From Marispirochaeta sp963667435 (GTDB lineage: Bacteria; Spirochaetota; Spirochaetia; JC444; Marispirochaetaceae): a DNA stretch of 64,000 nt. Of this stretch, positions 41,128 to 50,314 are shown piece after piece. The DNA lies in contig OY763414.1 of NCBI GenBank assembly GCA_963667435.1, forward strand, positions 3,658,001-3,722,000, in the 5' to 3' direction. Position numbers and translations under genes: made by a program. The notes below the pieces were generated by a model, which saw nothing but the letters and a program-made list of their open reading frames with translations, was not told where the DNA came from and did not search any database. Position 1 is the first letter of the stretch; each line of letters opens with the position of its first letter.

Positions 41128-41971
41128 CGGAAAAATCAAGGAGGAGAGCGAGGCGGTAATATCTGTCTTTGACCACGGGCTCCTCTACGGGGACGGCATC
41201 TTTGAAGGTATCCGTATTTACGGTGGAAATGTGTTCAAGCTTGATGAACATCTGGACAGGCTCTACGAAGGAGCCAGGGCGATAAGTCTCACAGTACCGT
41301 ATTCTCAGGAGGAGCTGGCTTTCTTTACCCGGGAAACTGTTGCAGCAGACGGGTGTGATGAAGGATATATCCGGCTGGTTGTGACCAGGGGCTGCGGGTC
41401 TCTGGGAGTCAGTCCTGTCCGCTGTCCCAAAGCTTCTGTTTTTATAATTGTCGGTGGGATTCAGCTGTATCCGGAAGAGTTCTACCGGAAAGGAATTTCA
41501 CTGATAACCGCATCCATCCGGCGCAGTACTGTGACCAATGTGGATGAGCGGATCAAGTCTCTAAACTATCTGCCTAATGTAATGGCCTCACTTGAGGCTC
41601 ATAATGCAGGCTGTCAGGAGGCTCTTATTCTGAATCAGGATGGATTTGTGGCGGAGTGTTCTGCGGATAATATCTTCCGCGTACGCGGAGGCCGGCTTGA
41701 TACGCCCCTGATTTCTTCCGGGGCGCTGGATGGAATAACCCGCAGGACTGTCCTCGATCTGGCGGCGGAGCTTGGTATTCCTGCAGAAGAGCGCATGCTT
41801 ACCTGCTACGATTTCTATACTGCCGATGAATGCTTTCTTACCGGATCCGGTGCGGAAGTTGTTCCGGTAAGCAGGATTGACGGCCGCAGCATAGGAAAGG
41901 GAGAGCCCGGTCCGGTTACTCTCAGACTTGCTGAAGCATACGGTAAACTTGTAAGAAGTCAGAAGCGGTAG
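41111..41971 (+). CDS. ilvE: Branched-chain amino-acid aminotransferase (class IV)
   Basis: 286 aa from ATG 41111, inside the end of the TrmB-type gene. Class IV PLP enzyme: N-terminal IWIDGKIKEESEAVISVFDH then GLLYGDGIFEGIRIYGG, catalytic Lys near residue 150 in ERIKSLNYLPNVMAS, and the phosphate-binding GFVAECSADNIF and SGALDGITRRTV. It transfers the amino group in leucine, isoleucine and valine synthesis; D-amino-acid aminotransferase is the main alternative. Control by the linked TrmB-type regulator is likely because of the overlap. Confidence 0.9.
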   Translation: MKIWIDGKIKEESEAVISVFDHGLLYGDGIFEGIRIYGGNVFKLDEHLDRLYEGARAISLTVPYSQEELAFFTRETVAADGCDEGYIRLVVTRGCGSLGVSPVRCPKASVFIIVGGIQLYPEEFYRKGISLITASIRRSTVTNVDERIKSLNYLPNVMASLEAHNAGCQEALILNQDGFVAECSADNIFRVRGGRLDTPLISSGALDGITRRTVLDLAAELGIPAEERMLTCYDFYTADECFLTGSGAEVVPVSRIDGRSIGKGEPGPVTLRLAEAYGKLVRSQKR

Positions 41972-42010
41972 GTTCTGGATATATACAGCAAACCGGGGTA
42001 GAGTACTGCC

Positions 42011-42973
42011 ATGAAATACTGTGTGCTGCTCCGTTATCTGCTGGTAATGGCCGTTCTTTCGGCAGGGCTCACTGCCCAGTCAGTCGATGAGGTTTCCAGC
42101 CTCAAGGTAACGGGGATCCAGTTTGAAGTCAGTCCTGACATCTATGCCTCACAGAATGGTTTCCTGCAGGCGGCGGAAGGCGCAGTTCGGCGGGCTTTGC
42201 AGCAGGGAAAGGCGGATCTTCTTATCTTTCCCGAGTATACTGGTGTCTTTTTTGCTTTTTTCGATGCACCTGAATCCCTTGAGGGCATCTCTTCTGTTGA
42301 GGAGGGTTTATCATTTCTCAATAGATGGTACGAAGCTGCAAACCTGCATGATTTCTTTCTTGCGGAGAGCGGAAGAGCCGGGGCCGCCATGGATTCTGTC
42401 TGGGGCAGCCTTGCACAGAAGTATGGAGTGTATCTTCTGGGGGGTACATATTTTGCCCGGAAGGCGGATTCGGATTCCTCAGCCCTTCAGCTGCGCAACC
42501 GTGCTGTTTTATACGGCCCTGACGGGAGAAGGTTCTATCAGCAGGACAAAGTCTATCTGACTCCCTTTGAACAAGAGCTGCTCGCGCTTTCTCCCGGTGA
42601 TCTGTCCAGTGCACAGCCTGTCAGTATTCATGGAAAGACTGTTGCGGTGTCTATATGCAGAGATACTTTTTTTCCCGTCTGGGAGGATCGTTTCCATGGG
42701 GCCGATCTCTGGATAGATATAAAAGCAAACGGTGAGGTGTTTACGTCGGAGCAGGCGGAAATATTCCGTGGAGCCCTGCCTGAACGGCTGGAGCAGCTTC
42801 CCGGTACGGTGGGAATGACAGTCTGTCTTAACGGAACTTTCCTCGACCTGCTCTGGGAAGGGCCTTCGAGTGTGATAAAAGTTGAGTCGGGGATATCCGG
42901 GAAGGCAGTTCATTGGCTGGATCGTGCCCGGACGGTACGGGGAGAGGATTTTATCTCCGTTACCCTACCATGA
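42011..42973 (+). CDS. Exported nitrilase-superfamily amidohydrolase
   Basis: 320 aa. Signal peptide near residues 1-24 (basic start, LLVMAVLSAGLTAQ), so it is probably periplasmic or surface-located, whereas most nitrilase-superfamily enzymes are cytoplasmic. The catalytic triad is visible: Glu in FPEYTGVFF, Lys in QQDKVYLTPFE and Cys in VSICRDTFFP. Reaction: hydrolysis of an amide or nitrile C-N bond; the substrate cannot be read. A -10-like TAGAGT ends 6 nt before the ATG, with a weak -35. Confidence 0.88.
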   Translation: MKYCVLLRYLLVMAVLSAGLTAQSVDEVSSLKVTGIQFEVSPDIYASQNGFLQAAEGAVRRALQQGKADLLIFPEYTGVFFAFFDAPESLEGISSVEEGLSFLNRWYEAANLHDFFLAESGRAGAAMDSVWGSLAQKYGVYLLGGTYFARKADSDSSALQLRNRAVLYGPDGRRFYQQDKVYLTPFEQELLALSPGDLSSAQPVSIHGKTVAVSICRDTFFPVWEDRFHGADLWIDIKANGEVFTSEQAEIFRGALPERLEQLPGTVGMTVCLNGTFLDLLWEGPSSVIKVESGISGKAVHWLDRARTVRGEDFISVTLP

Positions 42974-43059
42974 GCAGGACGCCGTGAGCGGGAAAGCTTG
43001 ACAGAGGCTGAATCATTTAGGATGGTACTGGAATCAGGATTACCAATGCCGAGGATAGA

Positions 43060-44121
43060 ATGAAAGAGTTTTTTGCTGATAGAAAAGAGGCTATAAGCCG
43101 ATTTATGGAGGGCTTTCTTACCTCCCGCGGTGCAGAGCTTGAGAGTATCAATAATCAGGGTGCTCTTGCAGCACAACGCCTTCTGGAGTACAGCAGAGAG
43201 GGGAAGATGATCCGGGGAGGCCTTGCCGGCCTTGCCCAGGGGATTTCTTCCGGAAAGATCAATGCTGATGCAGACCGTCTCGGCAGTGTGATGGAACTGT
43301 TTCAATCTGCATTGCTGGTTCATGATGATATTATGGACAGGGATCCTCTGCGCCGGGGCAAACCTGCTATGCATATCCAGTATGCCCGCAGTCTGGAAGA
43401 GGAACAGGCTGCCTTTCCGGACCGCACCGGGGAATCCCTTGGTATCTGCGTTGGTGATATAGCCTTTTTTCTGGCTTATGAGATTCTGGGATCTCTTGAA
43501 GCCTCTGCCGCAACATCCCTCGCTTTGTTAAAGGTCTGTTCCCGGGAAATGACCGGTGTCGGCCTGGGGCAGATGCAGGATATCCGTGCAGGAGTGCTTC
43601 CTCAGCCTCCAACCATCGATGAGGTACTCTCACTCTATGTAAACAAGACCGGCAGGTATACTTTTTCTCTGCCCCTTATGAGCGGTGCTGTCCTGGGCGG
43701 TGCAAAAGAAGAGCAGATAGATGCCCTCAGTGAGCTGGGAGAGGTTCTGGGGATTATTTTTCAGATCAAGGATGATGAACTTGGTCTCTTTGGTACCCGG
43801 GAGAAGATCGGCAAGCCTGTCGGGACCGATCTTTCTGAGGGTAAACAGACTATTTTTTATAATCTGCTTATGCAGAAGTTGAACAAAGAGGATTCTTCCC
43901 GGATAAAAGCTCTTGTGGGCCAATTGTCCGTACCGGAGGAAGACGTTGTTTTTGTCCGGAACATGCTGGTCGAAACAGGTGTTATGGAGAAGGTGCGGGA
44001 GATCCTCAAATCCCATCAGGACAAAGCCCACCGGATCATGAAACTGCTTCCTCTTGGAAAATCAGAGTACGGCAGAGTACTGACTGATTTTGTTGAGTAT
44101 AATCTGACCCGGACAGTGTAA
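43060..44121 (+). CDS. Polyprenyl diphosphate synthase (GGPP synthase-like)
   Basis: 353 aa, E-isoprenyl chain elongase. First Asp-rich motif DDIMD in LVHDDIMDRDPLRRGKPAMH near residue 89, second DDELG in FQIKDDELGLFG near residue 238, the latter carrying Gly where DDxxD has its last Asp, as seen in some archaeal and GGPP enzymes. It would supply C20 diphosphate for phytoene, fitting the adjacent crtB/crtI cluster on the other strand. It converges on the UbiB gene. The longer-chain alternative (quinone tail) cannot be excluded. Confidence 0.85.
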   Translation: MKEFFADRKEAISRFMEGFLTSRGAELESINNQGALAAQRLLEYSREGKMIRGGLAGLAQGISSGKINADADRLGSVMELFQSALLVHDDIMDRDPLRRGKPAMHIQYARSLEEEQAAFPDRTGESLGICVGDIAFFLAYEILGSLEASAATSLALLKVCSREMTGVGLGQMQDIRAGVLPQPPTIDEVLSLYVNKTGRYTFSLPLMSGAVLGGAKEEQIDALSELGEVLGIIFQIKDDELGLFGTREKIGKPVGTDLSEGKQTIFYNLLMQKLNKEDSSRIKALVGQLSVPEEDVVFVRNMLVETGVMEKVREILKSHQDKAHRIMKLLPLGKSEYGRVLTDFVEYNLTRTV

Positions 44122-44125
44122 GAGA

Positions 44126-45817
44126 TTAAATTCGTCCGGAACGGATAATACCGATTATCAGCCAGAGGCCCAGGAACCCGGCCAGTACGAAGCCCGCCAG
44201 GGCGAGCAGGGAGAATCCGAATACCCGGATTCCTCCGTCGCTCTGGTTCATGAAGGAAGATCCAATCAGCAGTCCTGCGATTACTATTGCAAATGAGAGA
44301 CGGTTGAAGGATTTGTCCAGTTCCCTGGTTGTGGTGTCCAGCCCTTTTACTTCAAGCTCCATCCTCAGTTTTCCTGCCCGCATTTTTTTCAGGATCATGC
44401 TTGCGTCACTGGGGAAAGCTCGCACAAACGTTACCGTCTCCCGCAGGAAATCGATTGAATCCGAAAAACGTTCTCCCGGTTTCAGTCTCTCCCGCATGTA
44501 GTCATGTATAAACGGCCTGGTTGCCTCAATGATATTATATTCCGGGTCCAGCTCCCGTCCCAGTCCTTCTGCTGTAAGAATTACTTTAAGGGTCAGTGCG
44601 AAGTCTGCCGGAAGTGAAATTCGGTAGGTACGGATAATCCTGGAAAGATCTTCTATGATCTTTCCGGCCTGTATATGGGAGAGAGGCATGCTATAGTAGT
44701 AGTTGATCAGGTTGTTCAGGTCGTGGCGCAGATCATGTATGGATGTCTCCTCTTCGATGAAGTCCATACGAAGAAAGGTCTGCACAATCTTGTTCGGGTC
44801 ACGGCGTACAAATCCTTCAAAAAGGCTAAACAGGGCTTCCTTCATATTGCGGTCAATGAAGCCGACCATCCCGAAATCCAGTGGAGCAAGTTTTCCGTCA
44901 GGAGTAACAATAAAATTGCCCGGATGGGGATCAGCATTAAAAAATCCGAGCTTGAAGAGCTGTGTCAGGATGTAATTGACTCCCAGATCTGCAAGATGAC
45001 GGCGTTGTGCTTCAGGAATGTCATCAATAATAAGTTCGCCTACTGTTTTACCTTCAATGTAGGACATGCTTAAAACCGTTGAGTTGGAGGTCTCCCAGTA
45101 CACCCGGGGTATTATAATATCTTCCTGACTTTCAAAACTTTTACGGAAAAGATCAAAGGCCCGCCCTTCGTGGAAAAAATCAAGCTCCATACGGATGCTG
45201 CGGGCAAATTCATCCACTATCTTTACCGGGCCGTAGATCTTGAATGAGGGAAGATACTTTTCTGCCAGGTCGGCGAGATCCTTTAAAATTGAGAGATCGG
45301 TTTCTATGAGATTTACTATCCTGGGGCGGCGGACTTTTACGGCCAGTTCGGTGCCGTCAAGACTTTTTGCCCGGTGAACCTGGGCGATGGAAGCTGAGGC
45401 TTTCGGGTTTGGATCGAACCAGCTGAACAGTTCATTAAGGGGTTTCTGAAAACTCTGTTCGATTTCGGCAATAATTTCCTCCCCCGGAAGGGGTAGTGCC
45501 GAGGTCTGCAGGTTTGCCAGTTCTTCGGTATAGTCTTCCGAGAGAATGTCGGATCTAAGGCTCATGATCTGTCCGAGCTTTATAAAGGTTGGTCCCAGAT
45601 CTTCAAGAAGGAAGCGCAGCCTTACAGCCATTGGGTCTTTCGGTGAAACAGTGACCCCCCGTTTCTGAAAGCGACGAAGCATTCTGGGACCCTTGATAAT
45701 TCCCAGATGTACCAGGAAATCATCAAAACCGTAGGCAATAATCTTGGCAATTATTTTTCTGTAGCGGCCGATTTTTCCAACACGGTGATCTTTTTTTCTA
45801 CTGAACAGTTTTCCCAC
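44126..45817 (-). CDS. UbiB/ABC1-family atypical kinase
   Basis: 563 aa. Protein-kinase-like fold with UbiB marks: KLGQIMSLRSDIL near 95, the Ala-rich nucleotide loop ASIAQVHRA, VKVRRP with the ATP lysine, catalytic DPHPGNFIV and metal-binding LDFGMVG. The C-terminus has two membrane helices (IVIAGLLIGSSFM, LLALAGFVLAGFLGLWLI). In other bacteria the family supports ubiquinone or isoprenoid-lipid handling. Here it lies 46 nt after cruF in a carotenoid operon, so prenyl-lipid handling for carotenoids is a fair guess. Confidence 0.9.
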   Translation of the reverse strand: MGKLFSRKKDHRVGKIGRYRKIIAKIIAYGFDDFLVHLGIIKGPRMLRRFQKRGVTVSPKDPMAVRLRFLLEDLGPTFIKLGQIMSLRSDILSEDYTEELANLQTSALPLPGEEIIAEIEQSFQKPLNELFSWFDPNPKASASIAQVHRAKSLDGTELAVKVRRPRIVNLIETDLSILKDLADLAEKYLPSFKIYGPVKIVDEFARSIRMELDFFHEGRAFDLFRKSFESQEDIIIPRVYWETSNSTVLSMSYIEGKTVGELIIDDIPEAQRRHLADLGVNYILTQLFKLGFFNADPHPGNFIVTPDGKLAPLDFGMVGFIDRNMKEALFSLFEGFVRRDPNKIVQTFLRMDFIEEETSIHDLRHDLNNLINYYYSMPLSHIQAGKIIEDLSRIIRTYRISLPADFALTLKVILTAEGLGRELDPEYNIIEATRPFIHDYMRERLKPGERFSDSIDFLRETVTFVRAFPSDASMILKKMRAGKLRMELEVKGLDTTTRELDKSFNRLSFAIVIAGLLIGSSFMNQSDGGIRVFGFSLLALAGFVLAGFLGLWLIIGIIRSGRI

Positions 45818-45863
45818 AAATACATTCTACTGCCATATGGATGTAGAATCCAGTACGAAGATT

Positions 45864-46508
45864 TTAAAAGCCGCTGATACGCAGGGTGGTGAAAAAACTG
45901 AATTGTATCAGAAGATAATAGCCAGGCAGCTTTGATCTGGTTTTCAGGTTCCCAAGTTTGTAGAAGAAAGCGCACACTGCTGCAATAAGAAACCAGGCCA
46001 GATAGTTCTGCAGAGGAATGCCTGCGGTGGTATCCCATGTCCAGTAATGCAGAGCGACTGCAGCCGGTTCCATCATCCAGTCAAATAATGCCGCAAGCAG
46101 TCCGGTTAATACTGCACCCCGCAGAGGGTTGTTGATGTAGCGGAACACGAAGGAGGAGAGGGCGAAAACAATAATCGTCCAGTTGAAACCGATGATCAGG
46201 GGAACTTCAAGAAACTTGATCCCCAGAGTACTGCCATAGTGATAGGGCCCAAATACTGCTCCTGTAGCAACCCCTGCGGTTTCTGCGGCAAAGGTAAAGA
46301 GATAGGTTCCTGCCGTCCAGAGAAGGAGATGCCGTGGATCATCTCTCAGTGTGCGCAGTAAAACAAGTATACTGGCGGCACAAAGTATATAAGGGGTCAG
46401 CTGCAGCATCAGAGGAAGGGTTGCAGCTTGCAAATGCCCGGTAAACCCGATAATAAAAACCAGCCCCAGTGCTGAAGCGGTTATTTTATCGGCATGGTTC
46501 CTGTCCAT
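45864..46508 (-). CDS. cruF: CruF-like carotenoid 1',2'-hydratase (DUF422)
   Basis: 214 aa, seven membrane helices. It follows the DUF422/CruF plan with FAAETAGVATGAVFGPYHYG, GFNWTIIVFALS and MEPAAVALHYWTW. CruF adds water to the end of acyclic carotenoids (gamma-carotene to 1'-hydroxy derivatives) in cyanobacteria and Deinococcus. It directly abuts crtB (shared base at 46508). Spirochaeta aurantia pigments are hydroxylated torulene-type carotenoids by established knowledge, which fits this gene set. Confidence 0.85.
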   Translation of the reverse strand: MDRNHADKITASALGLVFIIGFTGHLQAATLPLMLQLTPYILCAASILVLLRTLRDDPRHLLLWTAGTYLFTFAAETAGVATGAVFGPYHYGSTLGIKFLEVPLIIGFNWTIIVFALSSFVFRYINNPLRGAVLTGLLAALFDWMMEPAAVALHYWTWDTTAGIPLQNYLAWFLIAAVCAFFYKLGNLKTRSKLPGYYLLIQFSFFTTLRISGF

Positions 46509-47338
46509 TACCCTATCACCGTATTCTTCAGCAGGGAGGCGAAAATTCTCAGTTTTGAGGGCTTCACTTTTTTCAGATACACAATGTAGGGGTTTTTCTC
46601 AATGACTGCTGCTGTCCAGAGGTACATATCTCCTGCAGTTTTTATGGGTATGCGGTAACGTTTGGGTATCAGTTTATAGCCTGCTTCTGCCTGCTTCTGC
46701 CATTCCTTATAACGTCTGGTCTGCTTCTGCATAAACTGGATAAAGGCATCATCTTTTTTGCGGGTCTCCTCCTCTTTCAGGGAGGTGAGGGCCGATTCCT
46801 CCAGGGGCAGATATCGTCGGCCGAGGCTGATGTCTTCATCAATATCGCGAATGAAGTTTATGTACTGCATGGAGCGTCCCAGCATTTTTGCGGATTCTTC
46901 TGCTTCTCCGGGAAGGTCCATAATCCTTCCCATAAACAGTCCGATGACCTCCGCTGAACCATATATGTAGGTCAGGGTATCTTCGAGTCTGTCATAATCT
47001 GTTTTTTCAAGATCCATCTCCATGGATGAGAGAAAGGCTTCTGTCCAGGCAGGATCAAACCCTCTCTCTTTGGCCAGATCGACGAAAGAATCGATAATCG
47101 GATTATCCGCCGGGATACCGGCCAGGGCTTTGTGGTAGTTTTCCCTGAAACGGTAGAAACCTTCCCGGTCCTGGGGCTGGGAATCCACGTAGTTGTCGGC
47201 CACCCGTACGAAGGCATAGAGCACGGATACCTCATCCCGTACGGGCCGGGGGAAAAAAATGCTTGAGTTGAAATAGGTTTTGCTTCCTGCTTTGAACACC
47301 TGCTGATGTATTTTCTGGGCCTGAATTCTTCTGTTCAT
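46508..47338 (-). CDS. crtB: Phytoene synthase
   Basis: 276 aa from ATG 47338, with AGGAA seven nt ahead. Joins two GGPP to phytoene. Squalene/phytoene synthase motifs: FFPRPVRDEVSVLYAFVRVA, first DxxxD VADNYVD, and YINFIRDIDEDISLGRRYLP with the second Asp motif (DIDED) near residue 165. An upstream TTG at 47359 would overlap crtI by 4 nt but is less likely. It lies between crtI and cruF, in the pigment operon. Confidence 0.93.
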   Translation of the reverse strand: MNRRIQAQKIHQQVFKAGSKTYFNSSIFFPRPVRDEVSVLYAFVRVADNYVDSQPQDREGFYRFRENYHKALAGIPADNPIIDSFVDLAKERGFDPAWTEAFLSSMEMDLEKTDYDRLEDTLTYIYGSAEVIGLFMGRIMDLPGEAEESAKMLGRSMQYINFIRDIDEDISLGRRYLPLEESALTSLKEEETRKKDDAFIQFMQKQTRRYKEWQKQAEAGYKLIPKRYRIPIKTAGDMYLWTAAVIEKNPYIVYLKKVKPSKLRIFASLLKNTVIG

Positions 47339-47355
47339 CTGTTTATTCCTGAAAA

Positions 47356-48822
47356 TCAATTTCTCCCAATCATATCTGCAACTACCTGACTGGATATGAC
47401 CGCCATGGGTACCCCGACGCCGGGATGGGTATACTGCCCCGAGTAGTAGAGGTTTTTCAGCTTTTTAGATCTGTGGGCCGGTCTGAATACGGCTGTCTGT
47501 AAAAGAGTATGCGCAAGCCCCAGGGCTGTTCCCTTCCAGGCATTGTAATCTGCAGTAAAATCCCGCTGGCTGTATATACGGCGTATTTTCACATCATTGT
47601 GAAGATCTTCTCCGGTGACGTTTTCCACATGGGAAATCACTTTCTCCGCGTATGTTTCCCGGATTTCATCCGTATCTGCAAGGCCGGGAGCTGCGGGTAC
47701 AAGGATAAAAATGTTCTCTCCGCCTTCAGGCGCTGAAGTTCTGTCGGTTTTTGAATTACAGCTCATATAGAAGCAGGGATTTTCAGGCCAGGACGGGGAA
47801 TCAAATATGGTTGAAAAATGCTCATCCCAGTTTTCACTGAAATAGAGGTTATGATGTTCCACTGATTTCAGTTTATGTCCGAGTCCGAGATAGATGATAA
47901 ACATGGAAGGAGCCAATGTCCGTTTTTTCCAGTACCGGTCAGAGTATGAATGGTACTGCCGCGGAAGCAGCGCGGTCTCCGCGTGATGGTAATCCGCAGT
48001 ATCCACCACAATATCCGCCTTCCACTCTGTCGAGCCGGAGCGAACGTTTGTAATCCTGTCTCCGGTGAAATCATATCCGCTGACAGGTGTGCCGGTTTCA
48101 ATTACTGCTCCCATCTCAACCGCCAGTCTGTGGAAGCCCTCTGCGGCGCCTGCAAGGCCTCCTTCCGGGTAGTATACCCCAAGGGAGAGATCCACATGGG
48201 ACATAATTGAATAGAGGGCTGGAGCGTTGCCAGGGCGGGTGCCAAGGAATACCATTGCATATTCAAGAATCTGCTTTGCCCGTGTATCCTGGAAGTATCG
48301 GCTTACAAATGAGTCCAGTCCACTGAAGAGATTGAGCCTGAGCCCTTCTGTCAGCATCCTGCGGTTGAAAAACCGGCTTATGGAACGGAAATCTTTATAG
48401 AGAAAATCATGCATTGAAACATCGTACTTGTATTTAGCCTGTCCCAGATATTTGTCCAGCCGTATTCCCCCCAGGGGTTCAAAACTGTCGAAGAGTGCAC
48501 GGTTTTCTTCGTGATTATCTGTAATCGTGACGGGAGCAGCCTTCTCGAAAAATACTTTGTAAAACGGGGAGAGCTTTTTGAGGTTGTAGTACTCGTCCCT
48601 CCTTCTTCCGAGGGTGGAGAAAAAAGCATCAAACACATCCGGCATGAGATACCAAGAGGGGCCCATATCAAAGCTGAAACCACTCTGTTTCCATGCCCGG
48701 GCTCTCCCTCCTGTCTCACTGTTCTTTTCCAGTATAGTTACGCTGTAGCCCTGTCCAGCCAGAAGGGAGGCGGTGGAAAGCCCGGCAAACCCGGCACCTA
48801 TGACTACTGCTTTCTCTGCCAT
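47356..48822 (-). CDS. crtI: Phytoene desaturase
   Basis: 488 aa, CrtI type. Start ATG 48822 (GGGAG upstream) gives VVIGAGFAGLSTASLLAGQG, the FAD-binding start, with ETGGRARAW just after. The C-terminal signature YYSGQYTHPGVGVPMAVISS is the bacterial-type phytoene dehydrogenase mark. It converts phytoene to lycopene or a related product. First gene of the crtI-crtB-cruF-UbiB run. A longer frame to 48843 adds MELGDLV, not conserved. Confidence 0.95.
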   Translation of the reverse strand: MAEKAVVIGAGFAGLSTASLLAGQGYSVTILEKNSETGGRARAWKQSGFSFDMGPSWYLMPDVFDAFFSTLGRRRDEYYNLKKLSPFYKVFFEKAAPVTITDNHEENRALFDSFEPLGGIRLDKYLGQAKYKYDVSMHDFLYKDFRSISRFFNRRMLTEGLRLNLFSGLDSFVSRYFQDTRAKQILEYAMVFLGTRPGNAPALYSIMSHVDLSLGVYYPEGGLAGAAEGFHRLAVEMGAVIETGTPVSGYDFTGDRITNVRSGSTEWKADIVVDTADYHHAETALLPRQYHSYSDRYWKKRTLAPSMFIIYLGLGHKLKSVEHHNLYFSENWDEHFSTIFDSPSWPENPCFYMSCNSKTDRTSAPEGGENIFILVPAAPGLADTDEIRETYAEKVISHVENVTGEDLHNDVKIRRIYSQRDFTADYNAWKGTALGLAHTLLQTAVFRPAHRSKKLKNLYYSGQYTHPGVGVPMAVISSQVVADMIGRN

Positions 48823-48886
48823 TACTAAATCTCCCAGCTCCAATATAACGAAAAGAAGGTAAGAGAAAAACCCGATGCCCCCTTAC

Positions 48887-48915
48887 TTGCAACTTCTTCG
48901 CTGGTTTCTTAATAT
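48887..48915 (+). promoter_or_regulatory. Promoter of phosphofructokinase gene
   Basis: TTGCAA at 48887-48892, 17-nt spacer, TAATAT at 48910-48915. The leader of about 22 nt carries AGGAGG before the GTG at 48945, in contrast to the leaderless genes nearby. Confidence 0.55.
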
Positions 48916-48944
48916 ATCTGGAAGCGGCCTGTCAGGAGGTTTTT

Positions 48945-50264
48945 GTGAATTCTCTCAATTTTACTATTCCCAGACTCGGGGAAGCAAAAATTCAGTCACC
49001 AGTAAAGATGTCTACCCAAACCGGCGACAATATTGCGAATTATGTAAGGGATGACGAGTTTATTCTTTATAATATCGATGCCAAACCCGGCAGCTACAAC
49101 CTTGAATACAAACATGGAGACCTGCTGGAGAAAGCCGGTCCCCGGGAGAAAATCTACTTTTCACCCGGTCATGTTCATGCGGGAATAGTCACCTGCGGCG
49201 GTCTCTGTCCAGGTCTTAACAATGTTATCCGTGCCATTGTGCGCACTCTCTGGTTCAGTTACGGTATTCAGCGTATTTCAGGTATCCGCAACGGCTACCG
49301 GGGGTTTCTGCCTGAATACGGTATCCCGGTGATGCCCCTCGACCCTGAGATTGTGGATGATATTCACACCAAAGGTGGAACGATCCTCGGTTCAAGCCGG
49401 GGCGGTTCAGATGTTGAGGCTATCTGTGATTCCATTACCCGGATGAACCTGAATATTCTGTTTACTATCGGCGGTGATGGAACACAGCACGGTGCCTTTC
49501 TTATTGCAGAGGAGCTGAAAAAGCGTAACCAGAAAATTGCAGTAATCGGTATTCCCAAAACTATTGATAACGACCTCGCCTTTATTCAGAAATCCTTCGG
49601 TTTTGAAACAGCTGTTTCAAAAGCGGTAAATGCTGTATCAAGCGCCCATACCGAGGCCTATGATGCAATAAATGGTATCGGTATTGTGAAGGTTATGGGC
49701 CGGGAGTCCGGTTTTATTGCAGCACATACAGCTCTTGCCAACAATGAGGTTAATTTTGTACTTATTCCTGAAATTGATTTCGATCTGGAAGGGGAGTACG
49801 GCCTGTTCAACACAATCCGGAAACGTCTGGAGCGGCGGCATCATGCAGTTCTCTGTATTGCAGAGGGCGCAGGGCAGCGGTATCTGAAGGAAAAGAAGGG
49901 AACCGATGACTCGGGAAATAAAATTCTCGGTGATATAGGGATGTTTCTCAAGGATAAGATCAAGACATATTTTAAATCCATCGATACCGAGGTTAACATC
50001 AAGTATATTGACCCCAGTTACATGATTCGTTCCGCACCTGCGAATCCCAACGACTCAATCTACTGTGCCCGGCTTGGAACCAACGCAGTCCATGCCGCCA
50101 TGGCCGGCCGGACCCAGACGCTTATCAGTCTGGTGAATAACACCTTCGTTCATCTGCCTATTGAGATTGCCATAAACAAACGAAATACCGTTGATCCTGA
50201 GGGCCCTCTCTGGCGGGATGTTGTGGGAGCTACTCATCAGCCCCTGGTGATGAAAAACGAATAA
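48945..50264 (+). CDS. pfkA: 6-phosphofructokinase
   Basis: 439 aa from GTG, with AGGAGG 7 nt ahead. Phosphorylates fructose-6-phosphate. Motifs: VTCGGLCPGLNNVIRAIV, the donor-site GGDGTQHGAF, the substrate loop PKTIDNDLAFI and MGRESGFIAAH. The donor loop has Gly (GGDG) where PPi enzymes have Asp (GGDD), which suggests ATP as donor even though PK replaces PG in PKTIDND. The longer 440-aa form is like the spirochaetal clade of PFKs. The donor needs assay. Confidence 0.92.
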   Translation: MNSLNFTIPRLGEAKIQSPVKMSTQTGDNIANYVRDDEFILYNIDAKPGSYNLEYKHGDLLEKAGPREKIYFSPGHVHAGIVTCGGLCPGLNNVIRAIVRTLWFSYGIQRISGIRNGYRGFLPEYGIPVMPLDPEIVDDIHTKGGTILGSSRGGSDVEAICDSITRMNLNILFTIGGDGTQHGAFLIAEELKKRNQKIAVIGIPKTIDNDLAFIQKSFGFETAVSKAVNAVSSAHTEAYDAINGIGIVKVMGRESGFIAAHTALANNEVNFVLIPEIDFDLEGEYGLFNTIRKRLERRHHAVLCIAEGAGQRYLKEKKGTDDSGNKILGDIGMFLKDKIKTYFKSIDTEVNIKYIDPSYMIRSAPANPNDSIYCARLGTNAVHAAMAGRTQTLISLVNNTFVHLPIEIAINKRNTVDPEGPLWRDVVGATHQPLVMKNE

Positions 50265-50304
50265 CAAACTCTGTTTGTCATCGGCAGCTCTGCAATGCTA
50301 TCAT
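50264..50304 (+). promoter_or_regulatory. Promoter and inverted repeat upstream of the 50315 gene
   Basis: TTGTCA at 50275-50280, 18-nt spacer, TATCAT at 50299-50304. The inverted repeat ACAAAC-TCT-GTTTGT (50264-50278) overlaps the -35 and the pfkA stop codon. The ATG at 50303 lies inside the -10 box, so the gene must start at ATG 50315. Confidence 0.6.
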
Positions 50305-50314
50305 GGAGTTGCCG

